64,000 nucleotides of DNA from the NCBI GenBank assembly GCA_035556135.1, contig DATMFO010000003.1:1116001-1180000 (forward strand), read 5' to 3'. A model generated the notes under the pieces. The model had not been told where the DNA came from and ran no database searches. It worked only from the letters and a program-made list of their open reading frames with translations. Position numbers and translations under genes: made by a program. This DNA comes from ZC4RG30 sp035556135. GTDB lineage: Bacteria > Pseudomonadota > Gammaproteobacteria > Steroidobacterales > Steroidobacteraceae. Of this stretch, positions 32,153-41,307 are shown piece by piece; the stretch's first letter is position 1; each line of letters begins with the position of its first letter.

Positions 32153-33574
32153 TCAGCCGCCCTTCTTCTTGGCCTTCGCGAGCGCCAGGTCGAAGCACTT
32201 TGCACCGACCGCGCTGGGCGCTGCGTCCTCGTCTTCCAGAAGCACCTTGCCGATGAGACGGATCTCCTCGACTGGCTTCATGAAGCTGACCCTGCGATCC
32301 GACGGCGTCTTGTTCGGGGGCTCGGGCAGTACCTTGTTCTTCTTCGGGTTGAACTCGACGCCCTCGTCGTCCGACTTCTTCGTGGCCTTGCGCTGAGCCA
32401 CCGCCTCGATCGCCTTGCTGAGCGGCAACGGGCGAGCGTCCTCCCAGTGGCGCGCCTGCTGCTGCTCGGCCTCGGCCTGGTTCTTCCACTGGTTCGTGTA
32501 GTCGATCCAGACCCGCATGCCCTCCTTCATCTTGACGAGGGACTCGAGCCAGACGTTCGACGATGTGTCGAGCGCGCGCTTCGTCGTCGTGACCGGCAGC
32601 TTCTCGGCGCGCTTCGAGCGGAACTCGATGATTCCCGTGATGATAGCGAACTGCGGGTGGTAGAGCGGGATGCCATCTCCCCACCCCGTGAGGCGCGTCT
32701 TGTCACCGACGATCACCGCGCGGTCGTTGCACAGCACCGTCCAACCGGCGGTCGGCGACGAACGATCGCGCTCGAACCCGGCATCGTCGTCGTCATCGTT
32801 CCCGAGTCCTCGGTTGAGATTCCTGCCGACTGTAATCGAGACGACGACACCGTCGATCGTCTTGCGGAATACGTAGGGCGCCGGTCCGTCCTCGCGCTGC
32901 GAGACGAGCACCTCGACACGAACAGGCTCCACCTTCTTGCCGTTGAGTTCGACCTTCAGCCCCCACTGCAGGAACATCGTGAAGTGCTCGGAGATGGCCT
33001 TGCGCACCTTCTCCACGAACGCGTCGTTCTCGAAGTGCCGCGCAACGCCCTCGTAGAGTTCCTTGACGATGATCGTGGTGCCCGGCTCCGAGAGCTTTTC
33101 GCTCGCCTTCGTCGGTTCGTTGATCGGCAACGGGTCCCAGTTCTTCGCCTCGAGCCACTGCGAGGTGATGGGAACCTCGAACGTGTCGTCCCGATGCCGA
33201 GTGCGTACGATCGACTCCTTCCCCATCTTGAAGATCGCGCGCTTCATTCCGACGCCGTACATGCCGATTGTCTCGGTGTCGGAGTCGCGGTCGTCGTCGG
33301 GCTCGCGGCCCATCTTGAAGGCGTAGTTGATGGCAACGTCGCGCGGGATGCCGCCGCAGTTGTCCTCGATGGAGAACTGATCCTTGGCCAGCTTGATCTT
33401 CACGAAGTGCTGGCCGTAGTCGACCGCATCACCGTCAGCGATGCGCATCGCGCCGTCGAGGCAGTTGTCGAGGAGGTCGAGGATGGCGTCGTCGAGGCTG
33501 ATGTCGCGCGTCAGCATCGACACGAAGAACTGCTTTGTCGGAGTCGCCTGCGCTTTGTCTGTGCTCTGTTTCAT
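32153..33574 (-). CDS. GHKL (HSP90/MORC-like) ATPase inserted in the DISARM operon
   Basis: A 473-residue protein with a GHKL ATPase module at the N-terminus: N-box LDLLDNCLDGA (about residues 31-41), G1 box IEDNCGGIPRD (about 72-82), G2 box GMYGVGMKRAIFKMG (about 105-119). A transducer-like region follows (TIIVKELYEGVARHFE). The remainder is basic and rich in Lys. GHKL ATPases of the MORC-like (paraMORC) type are known from restriction-modification neighbourhoods and act as ATP-driven clamps. The ATG overlaps the drmMI stop by four bases, which argues that it is made together with the methyltransferase. It is not part of the standard DISARM set. Confidence 0.85.
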   Translation of the reverse strand: MKQSTDKAQATPTKQFFVSMLTRDISLDDAILDLLDNCLDGAMRIADGDAVDYGQHFVKIKLAKDQFSIEDNCGGIPRDVAINYAFKMGREPDDDRDSDTETIGMYGVGMKRAIFKMGKESIVRTRHRDDTFEVPITSQWLEAKNWDPLPINEPTKASEKLSEPGTTIIVKELYEGVARHFENDAFVEKVRKAISEHFTMFLQWGLKVELNGKKVEPVRVEVLVSQREDGPAPYVFRKTIDGVVVSITVGRNLNRGLGNDDDDDAGFERDRSSPTAGWTVLCNDRAVIVGDKTRLTGWGDGIPLYHPQFAIITGIIEFRSKRAEKLPVTTTKRALDTSSNVWLESLVKMKEGMRVWIDYTNQWKNQAEAEQQQARHWEDARPLPLSKAIEAVAQRKATKKSDDEGVEFNPKKNKVLPEPPNKTPSDRRVSFMKPVEEIRLIGKVLLEDEDAAPSAVGAKCFDLALAKAKKKGG

Positions 33575-36500
33575 CGGCGGGTCCTCCGTGTACTGGCCTT
33601 CTTCGCAGGGGCGGCGGCCTTGGTCTTGGAAGTCTTCGGCTCGGCCTCGGGCGGATCAACGAGGGCGAGCGCGCCCTGGCTGGCGGGCACCGCTTTCGCT
33701 CGGCCCTTCGACGACCGGGGCTTTGCGGCCGGCGCTGACGCCTGCTCTTCCTCGTAGCGCTGGCGGTTCAGCTCCGCGAACCGTCGAAGCACCTCGGCAC
33801 GCGCGGCGTCGGAGATCGTGAAGCGAATGCGATCGTTCTCCGCGAGGTTCGCTTGCTCGTGGTAGCCATGCCCGAGGTCGAGGTCATCCCACCCGTAGGC
33901 GCGCATGACCGTTGTGTCGAGCTCGCGGTGCATCTCGCGAAGGCGCACAATGCGCTCGTCACCGTCCTCCTCGTCGTGGAAGCGGTTGTAGAGCTTCGTG
34001 AGGCCGATCGGGTTCGCCGCGTCGGTCATCACCGCTCGGCGCGCCTGCAGGTAGTCACGACCCTGCTTGTCGAACGAAACCAGCACCTCCGGCGCCAGGA
34101 ACGGGAAGGTTTCGACGGCGTCCGAAGGTGAGAAGCTCAAATCCAGCTTCAAGCGAGCCGACTGCTTCCAGACCCATGCCTGGACCGACGACGAGTTGAA
34201 CAACGCCGCAAGCGCATTGGCGTGGCTGCCGCCGAAGACGATGCACTTGTGATTGAAGATGGCCTCGTTCGGGACGACGGGTGGATTGAAGTGCTTCCCG
34301 ACCAGCGCGGAGATGAGCACCTCGCGATGTGGCTTCGTCGTCGAATCCCAACCCTCGGGATGCTGATCGAAGGGGCCTCCTCGTCCAACAGCGTGGTAGA
34401 GGCCGGGGCGCTTGTCTCCGTATTGCCACCATCGTTGGGGCAGAGGCTTTCGCAGGACGTACTCGCCGTTGTCGTCGCGCCGCTGGCGCTCCGGCTGCAC
34501 GCGCTCTTCAATCCATCGCCAGGGCTTCTTATAGGACCGGGCCTTCTCTTCCGGCCAATCCCAGAAGCAGATCACCCAGCGACTCGGCTGGTGCGTCGGG
34601 CTTTGATTGATGTCTTCGCCACTCATGTAGGGGAAGACGACGTCGCGATTGCGAGGGTCCGCATCAAGCATCTCCTGCGCTTGATCGGACGTGAGAACGA
34701 ACCCCATCCCCACCACGACCGAGCCCTGGAACGTGGTGCGCTCGTAAGCCTTCAGGCGTTGCGGGCTCCACTCTTCTCGCTCCGACAGATACGCCGAAAT
34801 GAAGGGCACCGTTTTGCCAAGTAGGGAGCGTTGGCCGGACCATTCACCTTTGCGAACGTGAACCCGACTCGTGATCACGTTGGCCTTTCCGGGCCAAGGT
34901 TCGTTCGGATAGGCGGCGTGAATCGTAGCGCCGGCGCTGATCATCGCCTCGAGCCCGACTTGCCTCGTGTCGCCCTCGGCAATGGTGTTCACCGCCAGGA
35001 GCCCGAAGCCAGCGCCGTCACGCAGCAATGCCCACGCTCGCAAGAAGAAGTAGGCCACGAGGTCTGCCGACCCACGACGCCCCTCAGCGACTCGGGCCAC
35101 GAGCCAGTTTCGGTATGCGTCGCCCGTCACGCCGGTAATGCGCTTGCCACCAAGGAACGGTGGGTTCCCGACGATGGCGTCGAACCCAGGCGTGGTGCTC
35201 TGGAAGACGTCAGGGAACTCCAGCGGCCAGTGAAATGGGTGGCGAGGCTCCCCGTCGACGGCGTCCTTCGCAAGGTCCTTCAACGCCCGCGCGACGAGCA
35301 CCGCCGATGCACGCTCCTCGCCCTTCACGACGCGGTCAGCGTCAGCCGCGAGCGCGGCGATGCGCGTCTCGACCTCGCCGCCGTCCGCCGCGAACACCAC
35401 GCCGATGAAGGCGTCGGCGAGCAGCTCCGCGGCTTCGAGCTTCTTGCGAGCAGTGGCGTCGAGCGTCGCCATTGCCTCGACGTCGCGGATGTCGCGGATG
35501 GGGATCTCGTACAGCTTGCGGCGTAGCTCGACGGCCTCGGCCACTGCGCGCTGGATGGCCTTGCCGAACAAGCGGCCTTGCTTCGTGGCCGCCGGGTCAA
35601 GCGAGAGCTCCGTGAGCTGCTCGAGGCGGCTGATGCCGAGCAGGCTGTCGCCGCGACGGAGGTTGTGGTCAAGGAAGCCGAAGGGACGGCCCTTCGAGAG
35701 CGTGACCAGCCACAGCGAGAGCTTCGCCAGCTCGACGGCCAGCGGGTTCAGATCGACACCGTAGAGGCAGCGCTCGGCCACGATGCGCCGCGCGTTCTCG
35801 GCTCGCGTCTCCACGCCGGGCGGCATGCTCTCGACGCTGGTGCGCGGCTCGTGGACCTGGCCGGTAAGATCGACGACGCGGCCTGCTTGCTCTTCGATGG
35901 CCCACGCCTCGACGAGGCGCGCGCTCAGGAAGCGGCAGGCCTGAACGAGGAACGCGCCAGAGCCCATTGCGGGGTCGCAGACCTTCAGGTCGAGGAGCTG
36001 TTCGGGCGTCTTGAGCTTCCACTCGGCGCGCGGCGCGCCCTTCGCAGGGCCGTCGTAGACGAGCGGCGTCAACGTCTCCTCAACGATGCGCTCGGTGAGG
36101 CTCTTGGGCGTGTAGTGCGTGCCGGTCTCGCGCCGATCGGCGCCGAGCACCACGACGAAGGCGCCCTTCGGATGGACCAGGGGGTAGCCCCACGGGTCGG
36201 TGCGCATCAGTCGGACGTAAGGCGCGAGGCGATCGCGGAGCTTCGAATCGCCGCGACACGCGGAGAGTAGGCGCGCGTCCTGCTGGGGCTGGACCTCGGC
36301 GGCCAGGGCGTTCTTGATGGCCGACTCCGAGCGCTTCGAGCGATCGACGAGCAGGCTCGTGACGGACGCCTGGCCGTCGAGGCGCGCCGACTCCAGCTCG
36401 CCGAGCGTGACACGCGCGTCCTTGGCCTGCGCGCCCGCTTCGAGCTCCAACGTCACGTCCTCGACGCGCGAGACGGTGCGTTCGAGTAGACCCTCGTAGA

Positions 36501-37746
36501 CGTGACCGATCTGTTCGACGTCGAGCGCACGGTAAGAGAGCGTGCGCCCCTCGAAGGTCTGGATGGCTTCGAGCAGCAGCAGCACGGTTCGGTCGTCGAT
36601 GGGCAGCGGCTCGGCGCGGTACTGGCGCCACGACGTGCCCTTGAGCCGTCCTTCGAGGAACGGGAATCGGTCGGGGTCGAAGAGCGAACCGCCCATCGCG
36701 GGCAGGCGCAGCGTCGGGTGATCAATGCCGCCGAAGACGGCGCGGAACACCGCGAGCAGCCGCGACCACGAAGCGCGCCGCCGTTCGAGGATCTCGTCGC
36801 TCTCGGCGCGGAGCTGCATGCGCAGCGTCGAGACCGCATAGAACGAGTCGTAGCGGGGCTCGCCCAAGAGCAGGAGCCCGCGCTCCTCGGCGGCGAGGAG
36901 AAACACCAGCCGCATCATCACGGTGAGCCCGGCCTCGTAGAGTTCCTGGGGCTTCACGTCGCGGAGCAGCTCGCGGCTGCGGTCCTGGTCGGCGCGGTCG
37001 AGCGCCTGCACGAGCACCTCGATGGCGCGCCGGACCTGATCGCCGAGGGCGTCGGTGACCTCGTCCTGGTGCTTCAGCGAACGCTCGAACAGCGCCGGGA
37101 GCCGATCCAGCGCGGGCGCGAAGAACCGGCGCACGCCGAGCAGCGAGACGAACGCGCGCAGCGTGGCGGGCTCCTGACCCCAAATGCGGGCGTACCAGCT
37201 CGCGAAGGTTGCCACCTGGCCAGTGGGCGCATGGACCAGCATCCAGCGTTCGCCGTTGGTCACCAGCCCGGACGGCACGTTCATCGCGCGCAGGTGCATC
37301 GCCATGCGGTCGGCGGGCGAGCACGAGAGGCCACCGAACTTCATCGACGCCGAGAGGTCGGTGTCGGGCGAGAAGACGTGGACGGGCGCGAGCACCGCCC
37401 CGCCATGCGTCGGGTCGATGAAGACCAGATCGGGCGTGATAGCGGTGTCGTGTTCCGGGAGCGCGACGACCGACGCGGGCACGTCCTTGCCCGTCTTCAA
37501 CAACTGGTCGTCGGCTTCGAGCGCGGTACGCAGCACCTCGTCGATCCACGCGGCGTGCAGCTTGTCGCGGTCGGCGTCGTCGCCGTCGACCGCGTCGCGC
37601 CACTCCTCGTAGGCGCTGCGAAGACGCTTGGCGCGCTGGGTGTCCAGCTCTTCGAGCCCCTGCGGGAACACCTCACGGAGCACCGGCACCGCGAGGAACG
37701 GGCCCGAGACCTCGAGCAGGTTCAGCCACTCGTGCTTGACGCTCAC
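33571..37746 (-). CDS. drmMI: DISARM class 1 DNA methyltransferase DrmMI
   Basis: A 1391-residue adenine-specific methyltransferase of the large type IIL/PglX-like kind. It has a long N-terminal region, GTHYTPKSLTERIVEETL before the catalytic core, SAM-binding motif I DPAMGSGAFLVQACR at about residue 595, GVDLNPLAVELAKLSLWL, and catalytic motif IV IVGNPPFLGGKRITG at about residue 860. The C-terminal part has target-recognition character. In DISARM it marks host DNA as self. The start is GTG overlapping the drmD stop (GTGA). The length is normal and there are no frame breaks. Confidence 0.93.
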   Translation of the reverse strand: MSVKHEWLNLLEVSGPFLAVPVLREVFPQGLEELDTQRAKRLRSAYEEWRDAVDGDDADRDKLHAAWIDEVLRTALEADDQLLKTGKDVPASVVALPEHDTAITPDLVFIDPTHGGAVLAPVHVFSPDTDLSASMKFGGLSCSPADRMAMHLRAMNVPSGLVTNGERWMLVHAPTGQVATFASWYARIWGQEPATLRAFVSLLGVRRFFAPALDRLPALFERSLKHQDEVTDALGDQVRRAIEVLVQALDRADQDRSRELLRDVKPQELYEAGLTVMMRLVFLLAAEERGLLLLGEPRYDSFYAVSTLRMQLRAESDEILERRRASWSRLLAVFRAVFGGIDHPTLRLPAMGGSLFDPDRFPFLEGRLKGTSWRQYRAEPLPIDDRTVLLLLEAIQTFEGRTLSYRALDVEQIGHVYEGLLERTVSRVEDVTLELEAGAQAKDARVTLGELESARLDGQASVTSLLVDRSKRSESAIKNALAAEVQPQQDARLLSACRGDSKLRDRLAPYVRLMRTDPWGYPLVHPKGAFVVVLGADRRETGTHYTPKSLTERIVEETLTPLVYDGPAKGAPRAEWKLKTPEQLLDLKVCDPAMGSGAFLVQACRFLSARLVEAWAIEEQAGRVVDLTGQVHEPRTSVESMPPGVETRAENARRIVAERCLYGVDLNPLAVELAKLSLWLVTLSKGRPFGFLDHNLRRGDSLLGISRLEQLTELSLDPAATKQGRLFGKAIQRAVAEAVELRRKLYEIPIRDIRDVEAMATLDATARKKLEAAELLADAFIGVVFAADGGEVETRIAALAADADRVVKGEERASAVLVARALKDLAKDAVDGEPRHPFHWPLEFPDVFQSTTPGFDAIVGNPPFLGGKRITGVTGDAYRNWLVARVAEGRRGSADLVAYFFLRAWALLRDGAGFGLLAVNTIAEGDTRQVGLEAMISAGATIHAAYPNEPWPGKANVITSRVHVRKGEWSGQRSLLGKTVPFISAYLSEREEWSPQRLKAYERTTFQGSVVVGMGFVLTSDQAQEMLDADPRNRDVVFPYMSGEDINQSPTHQPSRWVICFWDWPEEKARSYKKPWRWIEERVQPERQRRDDNGEYVLRKPLPQRWWQYGDKRPGLYHAVGRGGPFDQHPEGWDSTTKPHREVLISALVGKHFNPPVVPNEAIFNHKCIVFGGSHANALAALFNSSSVQAWVWKQSARLKLDLSFSPSDAVETFPFLAPEVLVSFDKQGRDYLQARRAVMTDAANPIGLTKLYNRFHDEEDGDERIVRLREMHRELDTTVMRAYGWDDLDLGHGYHEQANLAENDRIRFTISDAARAEVLRRFAELNRQRYEEEQASAPAAKPRSSKGRAKAVPASQGALALVDPPEAEPKTSKTKAAAPAKKASTRRTRR

Positions 37747-40700
37747 GCTCGCCTCCGATCAGCAGGGCTCCGCGTGGCCAGGGACTCGGGGACCAGGAGG
37801 ATCACTGAGACGGGGAAGGTGTGGTCGACGAGGCCGGTGTTGCGCTCCTCGATGGCGAGGCGCTCGCGTTCGCGCTCCTCGGGGATGCGGCGAAGGCGTG
37901 CTTCGAGGGCGAGCTTGTCGCGCCGGACCTGCGTGCGCTCGTCCTCGGAGAAGAGCGAGAGCTGCTTCGGCTCCTCCTTTTGCAGCTCGGCCTCGAGGTT
38001 CTTGGCGAGGTCGTCGAGGAGCTGGGTCATCTCCTTGATCTCCTTGCGCTTGCGGGCTTCGAGCGTGCCGCCGAGGCCCTTCAGGCGATCCTTCGAGCGC
38101 GTGCCCACGGCGCTCACGATGGCCTCGGTGTGCTTCTGGAAGCGCGTGCGCAGGGCGTCGAAGAGGGAGTCATCGATGGTCCCCGGCGTCGAGGCGTCGA
38201 GCCAGGCGCGCAACTCGCCAACCCGCTCCTCGCGCTTGAAGGCCGCGTCGCGCAGGTAGCCGCCCGCCTCGGTCAACTCCTCGTGGAGCCGATGGTGGTT
38301 GCCACCCGTGATGACCAGGCGCGAGACCACGAGTGCAGCGGGCGAGTCGAGCTTCGCGTCGGGCAGCATGCGCACCGTGACACGATTGAGCTTCTTCACG
38401 TCGTCTCGAGCCCAGACCTCGGCGCGCAGAAGGCGCAGGCTTATCTGCACGAGCGGGTGATTCAGGTGGACGAGGACTACGTCGTCGCGCCCCTTGGCGA
38501 CGTCGTGGTCGAAGGTGATGGGGCGGATGCGCTTGGTGTATGGGTGCTCGAGCCCGTCGAGGCACCGCGACCACGAGCCCGCGAGCGCGGGCATCTGGAA
38601 CACGCGGGCCTCGGGAAGGTCGGCGAGCTTCGCAGCCGTGAGTTCGGGCTTGTCGGTGAGCGCCAGGGCGACGCGCACCACGCGCTCAATGCGGTCGGGC
38701 GTGAGGTGCTGCTCGCTGCGCGTCGTCGTCAGGCGCTCGTGCAGCTTGGCGATGCGCTCGCGCAGCTCGCGCTCGGCCTTCACGTAGCGGCGGGCGCGCT
38801 CGATGCGCTTCTCGGCGAGGCCGGTGTCGAGCTCGCGGCGGCGGCCTTCGAGCAGCGCGGGCAACTGCGGGGCGATGACCGGGTTCACGCTGCCCATGTC
38901 GGCGCGCATCGAGTCGAGCTTCTTGAGCGCGCGGAGGATGTCGTCGCCGTGGCCGCCGTCGGCGTCGACGGGGTGCCAGATGACGACCTCGCTCTGCTTC
39001 TGCCCGTGACGGTCGACGCGGCCGTTCCGCTGCTCCATCACGTTTGGGTTGTAAGGGATCTCGACGTGGACCAGCAGGTTGCAGTGGTTCTGGAGGTCGA
39101 TGCCCTCCGATGCCGCGTCGGTCGCCAGCAGGATGCGCACCGGGGACTCGCGCGGGTCGGCCTGGAACGCCGCCTTGATCGTCTCGCGCTCCTTCGGGTC
39201 CATGCCGCCGAAGAGCAGCGCGAGGCGGTCGCCTCCGAGGTCGTGGCTGGCGAGGATCTCGTGGAGCCACTTCTGCGTGGCGCGGTACTCGGTGAAGAGG
39301 ATGACGCGCGCGTTCGACCACTGGCCCTTCGGGCGCAGGTTCTCTTCGAGCCAGCGCAGGAGCGCTTCGGCCTTCGAGTCGGGCTTGTGGCTCGCCTGCT
39401 CGGCCCACGAGCGCAGGCGCCCGAGGAGCTTCTTCTCGTCGGACGAGAGCGGACGCAGACGGCGGCTGGCCTCTTCGATGGCCTCGGTCTCGGCGGCCTC
39501 GCGCGTGTCGTCGTCGGCGTAGTCTTCCTCGGTCTTGGCGATCGCGCGCCGGAGGATGCGGTCGTCGAGCCCCGAGGTACGGCGCGCCTCGCCCTTGCCC
39601 TCGATCGTGGCCGTGTGCCACGCGAGCGTCGACATGAACGCGGCGGGCGACGACGCAAGGCGTTTGCGCAGGAGCTGATGGACGAAGTGCGAGGCGGCGC
39701 CTTCTCGCTCGTCCCGCTTCTCGCGGCTCGCGATGTACTGTTCCAGGAGCTGGCGGGCCTCACGCTCCTCGGCGGTGTACTCGACGTTCAGCGCTTCGAG
39801 CCGCCGCACCGGGTAGAGCTTCTTGCCCTTGGCGTCGATGAGGTCGCTCTTGAGGCGGCGCACCATCACGCGCGCGAGCTGGTCTTCGGGCGGCAGGATG
39901 TTGCGCGAGAAGCGCTGGTCGTCGAGCAGCTCAAGGAGTGCCGTGAACGACTCGGTGTAGCCGTCGTGCGGCGTCGCGGTGAGGAAGAGCTTGTGCTGGA
40001 AGTGCGGCGAGAGGAGCCGCACGAGCCGCGTGCGCAGACTCTCGACCGCGTACTTGCCCACGGTGGGCGCGACGTTGTGGGCCTCGTCGACGACCAGCAT
40101 GTCGAAGCGACGCGGGAACGTGGGCTGCGGCGGAAGCACGTCGCGCAGGAGCCGGATGCCTTCGCCTTGCTTCGCCCAATCGATGGAGGCGATGAGCCTG
40201 GGGTACGAGGTCCACGGGTTCGCGTGCAGCCCGCGCTCGCGGCGCGAGCGCTTCACCGACTCGGTGTCGACGATGCGGAACTCGAGGCCGAACTTCTCGG
40301 CCATCTCGCTGCGCCACTTCTCCTGCAGCGACGACGGGCAGAGCACGAGGATGGTCCGCGCGCGGTGGCGCAGAAGCATCTCCTGGATGACGAGCCCGGC
40401 CTCGATGGTCTTGCCGAGGCCGACGTCGTCGGCGATCAGCAGGTTCGTGCGCGCCATGTCGATCGCGCGCACGAGCGGGTCGAGCTGGTAGTCCTCGATG
40501 CTCACACCGCTGCGGAAGGGCGCCTGAAGGTAGCCGCGATCGGCGTTGGTCGCCGCGCCCCAGCGCACGGCGTCGAGAAAGGCTTCGAGCTTTGACGGGT
40601 CGTCAAGCGCGGAAAGCGTTGGCAGTCCTGCGCGCTCGATGACGTGGGCGCCGGGCTCGAGCTCCCACAACACCTCGACTTCTTCGCCGAGTGCGTCCTC

Positions 40701-40868
40701 GTCGATCGAGGCGAGTTTCACCAGGTTGCGCTTGGGCAGTTCGGGTGAGACCGCCGAGGCGTCGACGTCGGAGACGATCCACTGGCGGCGCCGAACTTCG
40801 ACGAGCTGACCCGGCTCGGGAGGGGCCGCCGACAGAACGGAGCTCAAGGTGGCGTCTGGGAACGTCAC
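37743..40868 (-). CDS. drmD: DISARM SNF2-type helicase DrmD
   Basis: A 1041-residue SNF2/RapA-like ATPase. Walker A is DDVGLGKTIEAGLVIQ at about residue 149, motif Ia is LVLCPSSLQEKW, the Walker B is VVDEAHN at about 259, motif III is TATPHDGY, and the C-terminal lobe holds ILFTEYRATQKWLHEI, ATDAASEGIDLQNHCN and QRNGRVDRHGQKQ at about 619. DrmD defines class 1 DISARM. I set the start at the GTG at 40868 (VTFPDATLSS), five bases after the vsr stop. The longer open frame to 41096 lies inside vsr and shows no conserved sequence. Confidence 0.93.
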   Translation of the reverse strand: MTFPDATLSSVLSAAPPEPGQLVEVRRRQWIVSDVDASAVSPELPKRNLVKLASIDEDALGEEVEVLWELEPGAHVIERAGLPTLSALDDPSKLEAFLDAVRWGAATNADRGYLQAPFRSGVSIEDYQLDPLVRAIDMARTNLLIADDVGLGKTIEAGLVIQEMLLRHRARTILVLCPSSLQEKWRSEMAEKFGLEFRIVDTESVKRSRRERGLHANPWTSYPRLIASIDWAKQGEGIRLLRDVLPPQPTFPRRFDMLVVDEAHNVAPTVGKYAVESLRTRLVRLLSPHFQHKLFLTATPHDGYTESFTALLELLDDQRFSRNILPPEDQLARVMVRRLKSDLIDAKGKKLYPVRRLEALNVEYTAEEREARQLLEQYIASREKRDEREGAASHFVHQLLRKRLASSPAAFMSTLAWHTATIEGKGEARRTSGLDDRILRRAIAKTEEDYADDDTREAAETEAIEEASRRLRPLSSDEKKLLGRLRSWAEQASHKPDSKAEALLRWLEENLRPKGQWSNARVILFTEYRATQKWLHEILASHDLGGDRLALLFGGMDPKERETIKAAFQADPRESPVRILLATDAASEGIDLQNHCNLLVHVEIPYNPNVMEQRNGRVDRHGQKQSEVVIWHPVDADGGHGDDILRALKKLDSMRADMGSVNPVIAPQLPALLEGRRRELDTGLAEKRIERARRYVKAERELRERIAKLHERLTTTRSEQHLTPDRIERVVRVALALTDKPELTAAKLADLPEARVFQMPALAGSWSRCLDGLEHPYTKRIRPITFDHDVAKGRDDVVLVHLNHPLVQISLRLLRAEVWARDDVKKLNRVTVRMLPDAKLDSPAALVVSRLVITGGNHHRLHEELTEAGGYLRDAAFKREERVGELRAWLDASTPGTIDDSLFDALRTRFQKHTEAIVSAVGTRSKDRLKGLGGTLEARKRKEIKEMTQLLDDLAKNLEAELQKEEPKQLSLFSEDERTQVRRDKLALEARLRRIPEERERERLAIEERNTGLVDHTFPVSVILLVPESLATRSPADRRRA

Positions 40869-40872
40869 GGCT

Positions 40873-41307
40873 TCAGCCCCTCGCTCTGCGCCGCCGGACG
40901 ATGTTCGCGATTCGCCACGCCGCGTCGCTCGGCGTCTCGTGCGCCCATACCCGCACGACAATCCAACCGTCGGCGAGCAGGCGGGTATCCGTGTCGCGGT
41001 CGCGCTGCCGATTCGCGAGAATCTTCGCGCGCCAGAACTCGGCATTCTGCTTGGGCCAGGTCGCGTGCTCCGGGCAACCGTGCCAGAAGCAACCATCGAC
41101 GAATACGGCCACGCGCGGGCCGACGAACGCTACATCAGCGACCCTGCGCGGCTTCGTCAAGACGGGGAGTTGGAGGCGGTAGCGCAGACCGAGAGCATGC
41201 AGCTCGCGACGCAGCGCGGACTCGGCAGAAGTGTTCTTCTGCCGAACTCGCTGCATGCGGATACTGACTTCAAGCGAGGACGGCGCTACCCGATCGGTCG
41301 CGGCCAT
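40873..41307 (-). CDS. vsr: Very short patch repair endonuclease Vsr
   Basis: A 144-residue protein of normal Vsr length: RMQRVRQKNTSAESALRREL, RRVADVAFVGPRVAVFVDG with the catalytic Asp, the zinc/active-site block CFWHGCPEH, then FWRAKILANRQRD and VVRVWAHE. Vsr nicks beside T:G mismatches made when 5-methylcytosine deaminates. Its start lies 38 bases inside the end of the cytosine methyltransferase gene, the classic dcm-vsr layout. It is followed at once by drmD, so the repair pair is wired to the DISARM operon. Confidence 0.92.
   Translation of the reverse strand: MAATDRVAPSSLEVSIRMQRVRQKNTSAESALRRELHALGLRYRLQLPVLTKPRRVADVAFVGPRVAVFVDGCFWHGCPEHATWPKQNAEFWRAKILANRQRDRDTDTRLLADGWIVVRVWAHETPSDAAWRIANIVRRRRARG

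Noticed and set aside
32105..33757. A 550-codon plus-strand frame opposite the GHKL ATPase
   Set aside because: Shadow of the ATPase gene, without recognisable domains.
37821..40595. A 924-codon open frame on the plus strand opposite drmD
   Set aside because: It is the antisense of a strongly conserved helicase gene. Its Val/Leu/Gly/Arg-rich translation has no motif, and such shadows are typical of GC-rich coding DNA.
40868..41096. An N-terminal extension of drmD
   Set aside because: The additional 76 codons overlap vsr in another frame and look like a shadow. The conserved DrmD start is the GTG at 40868.
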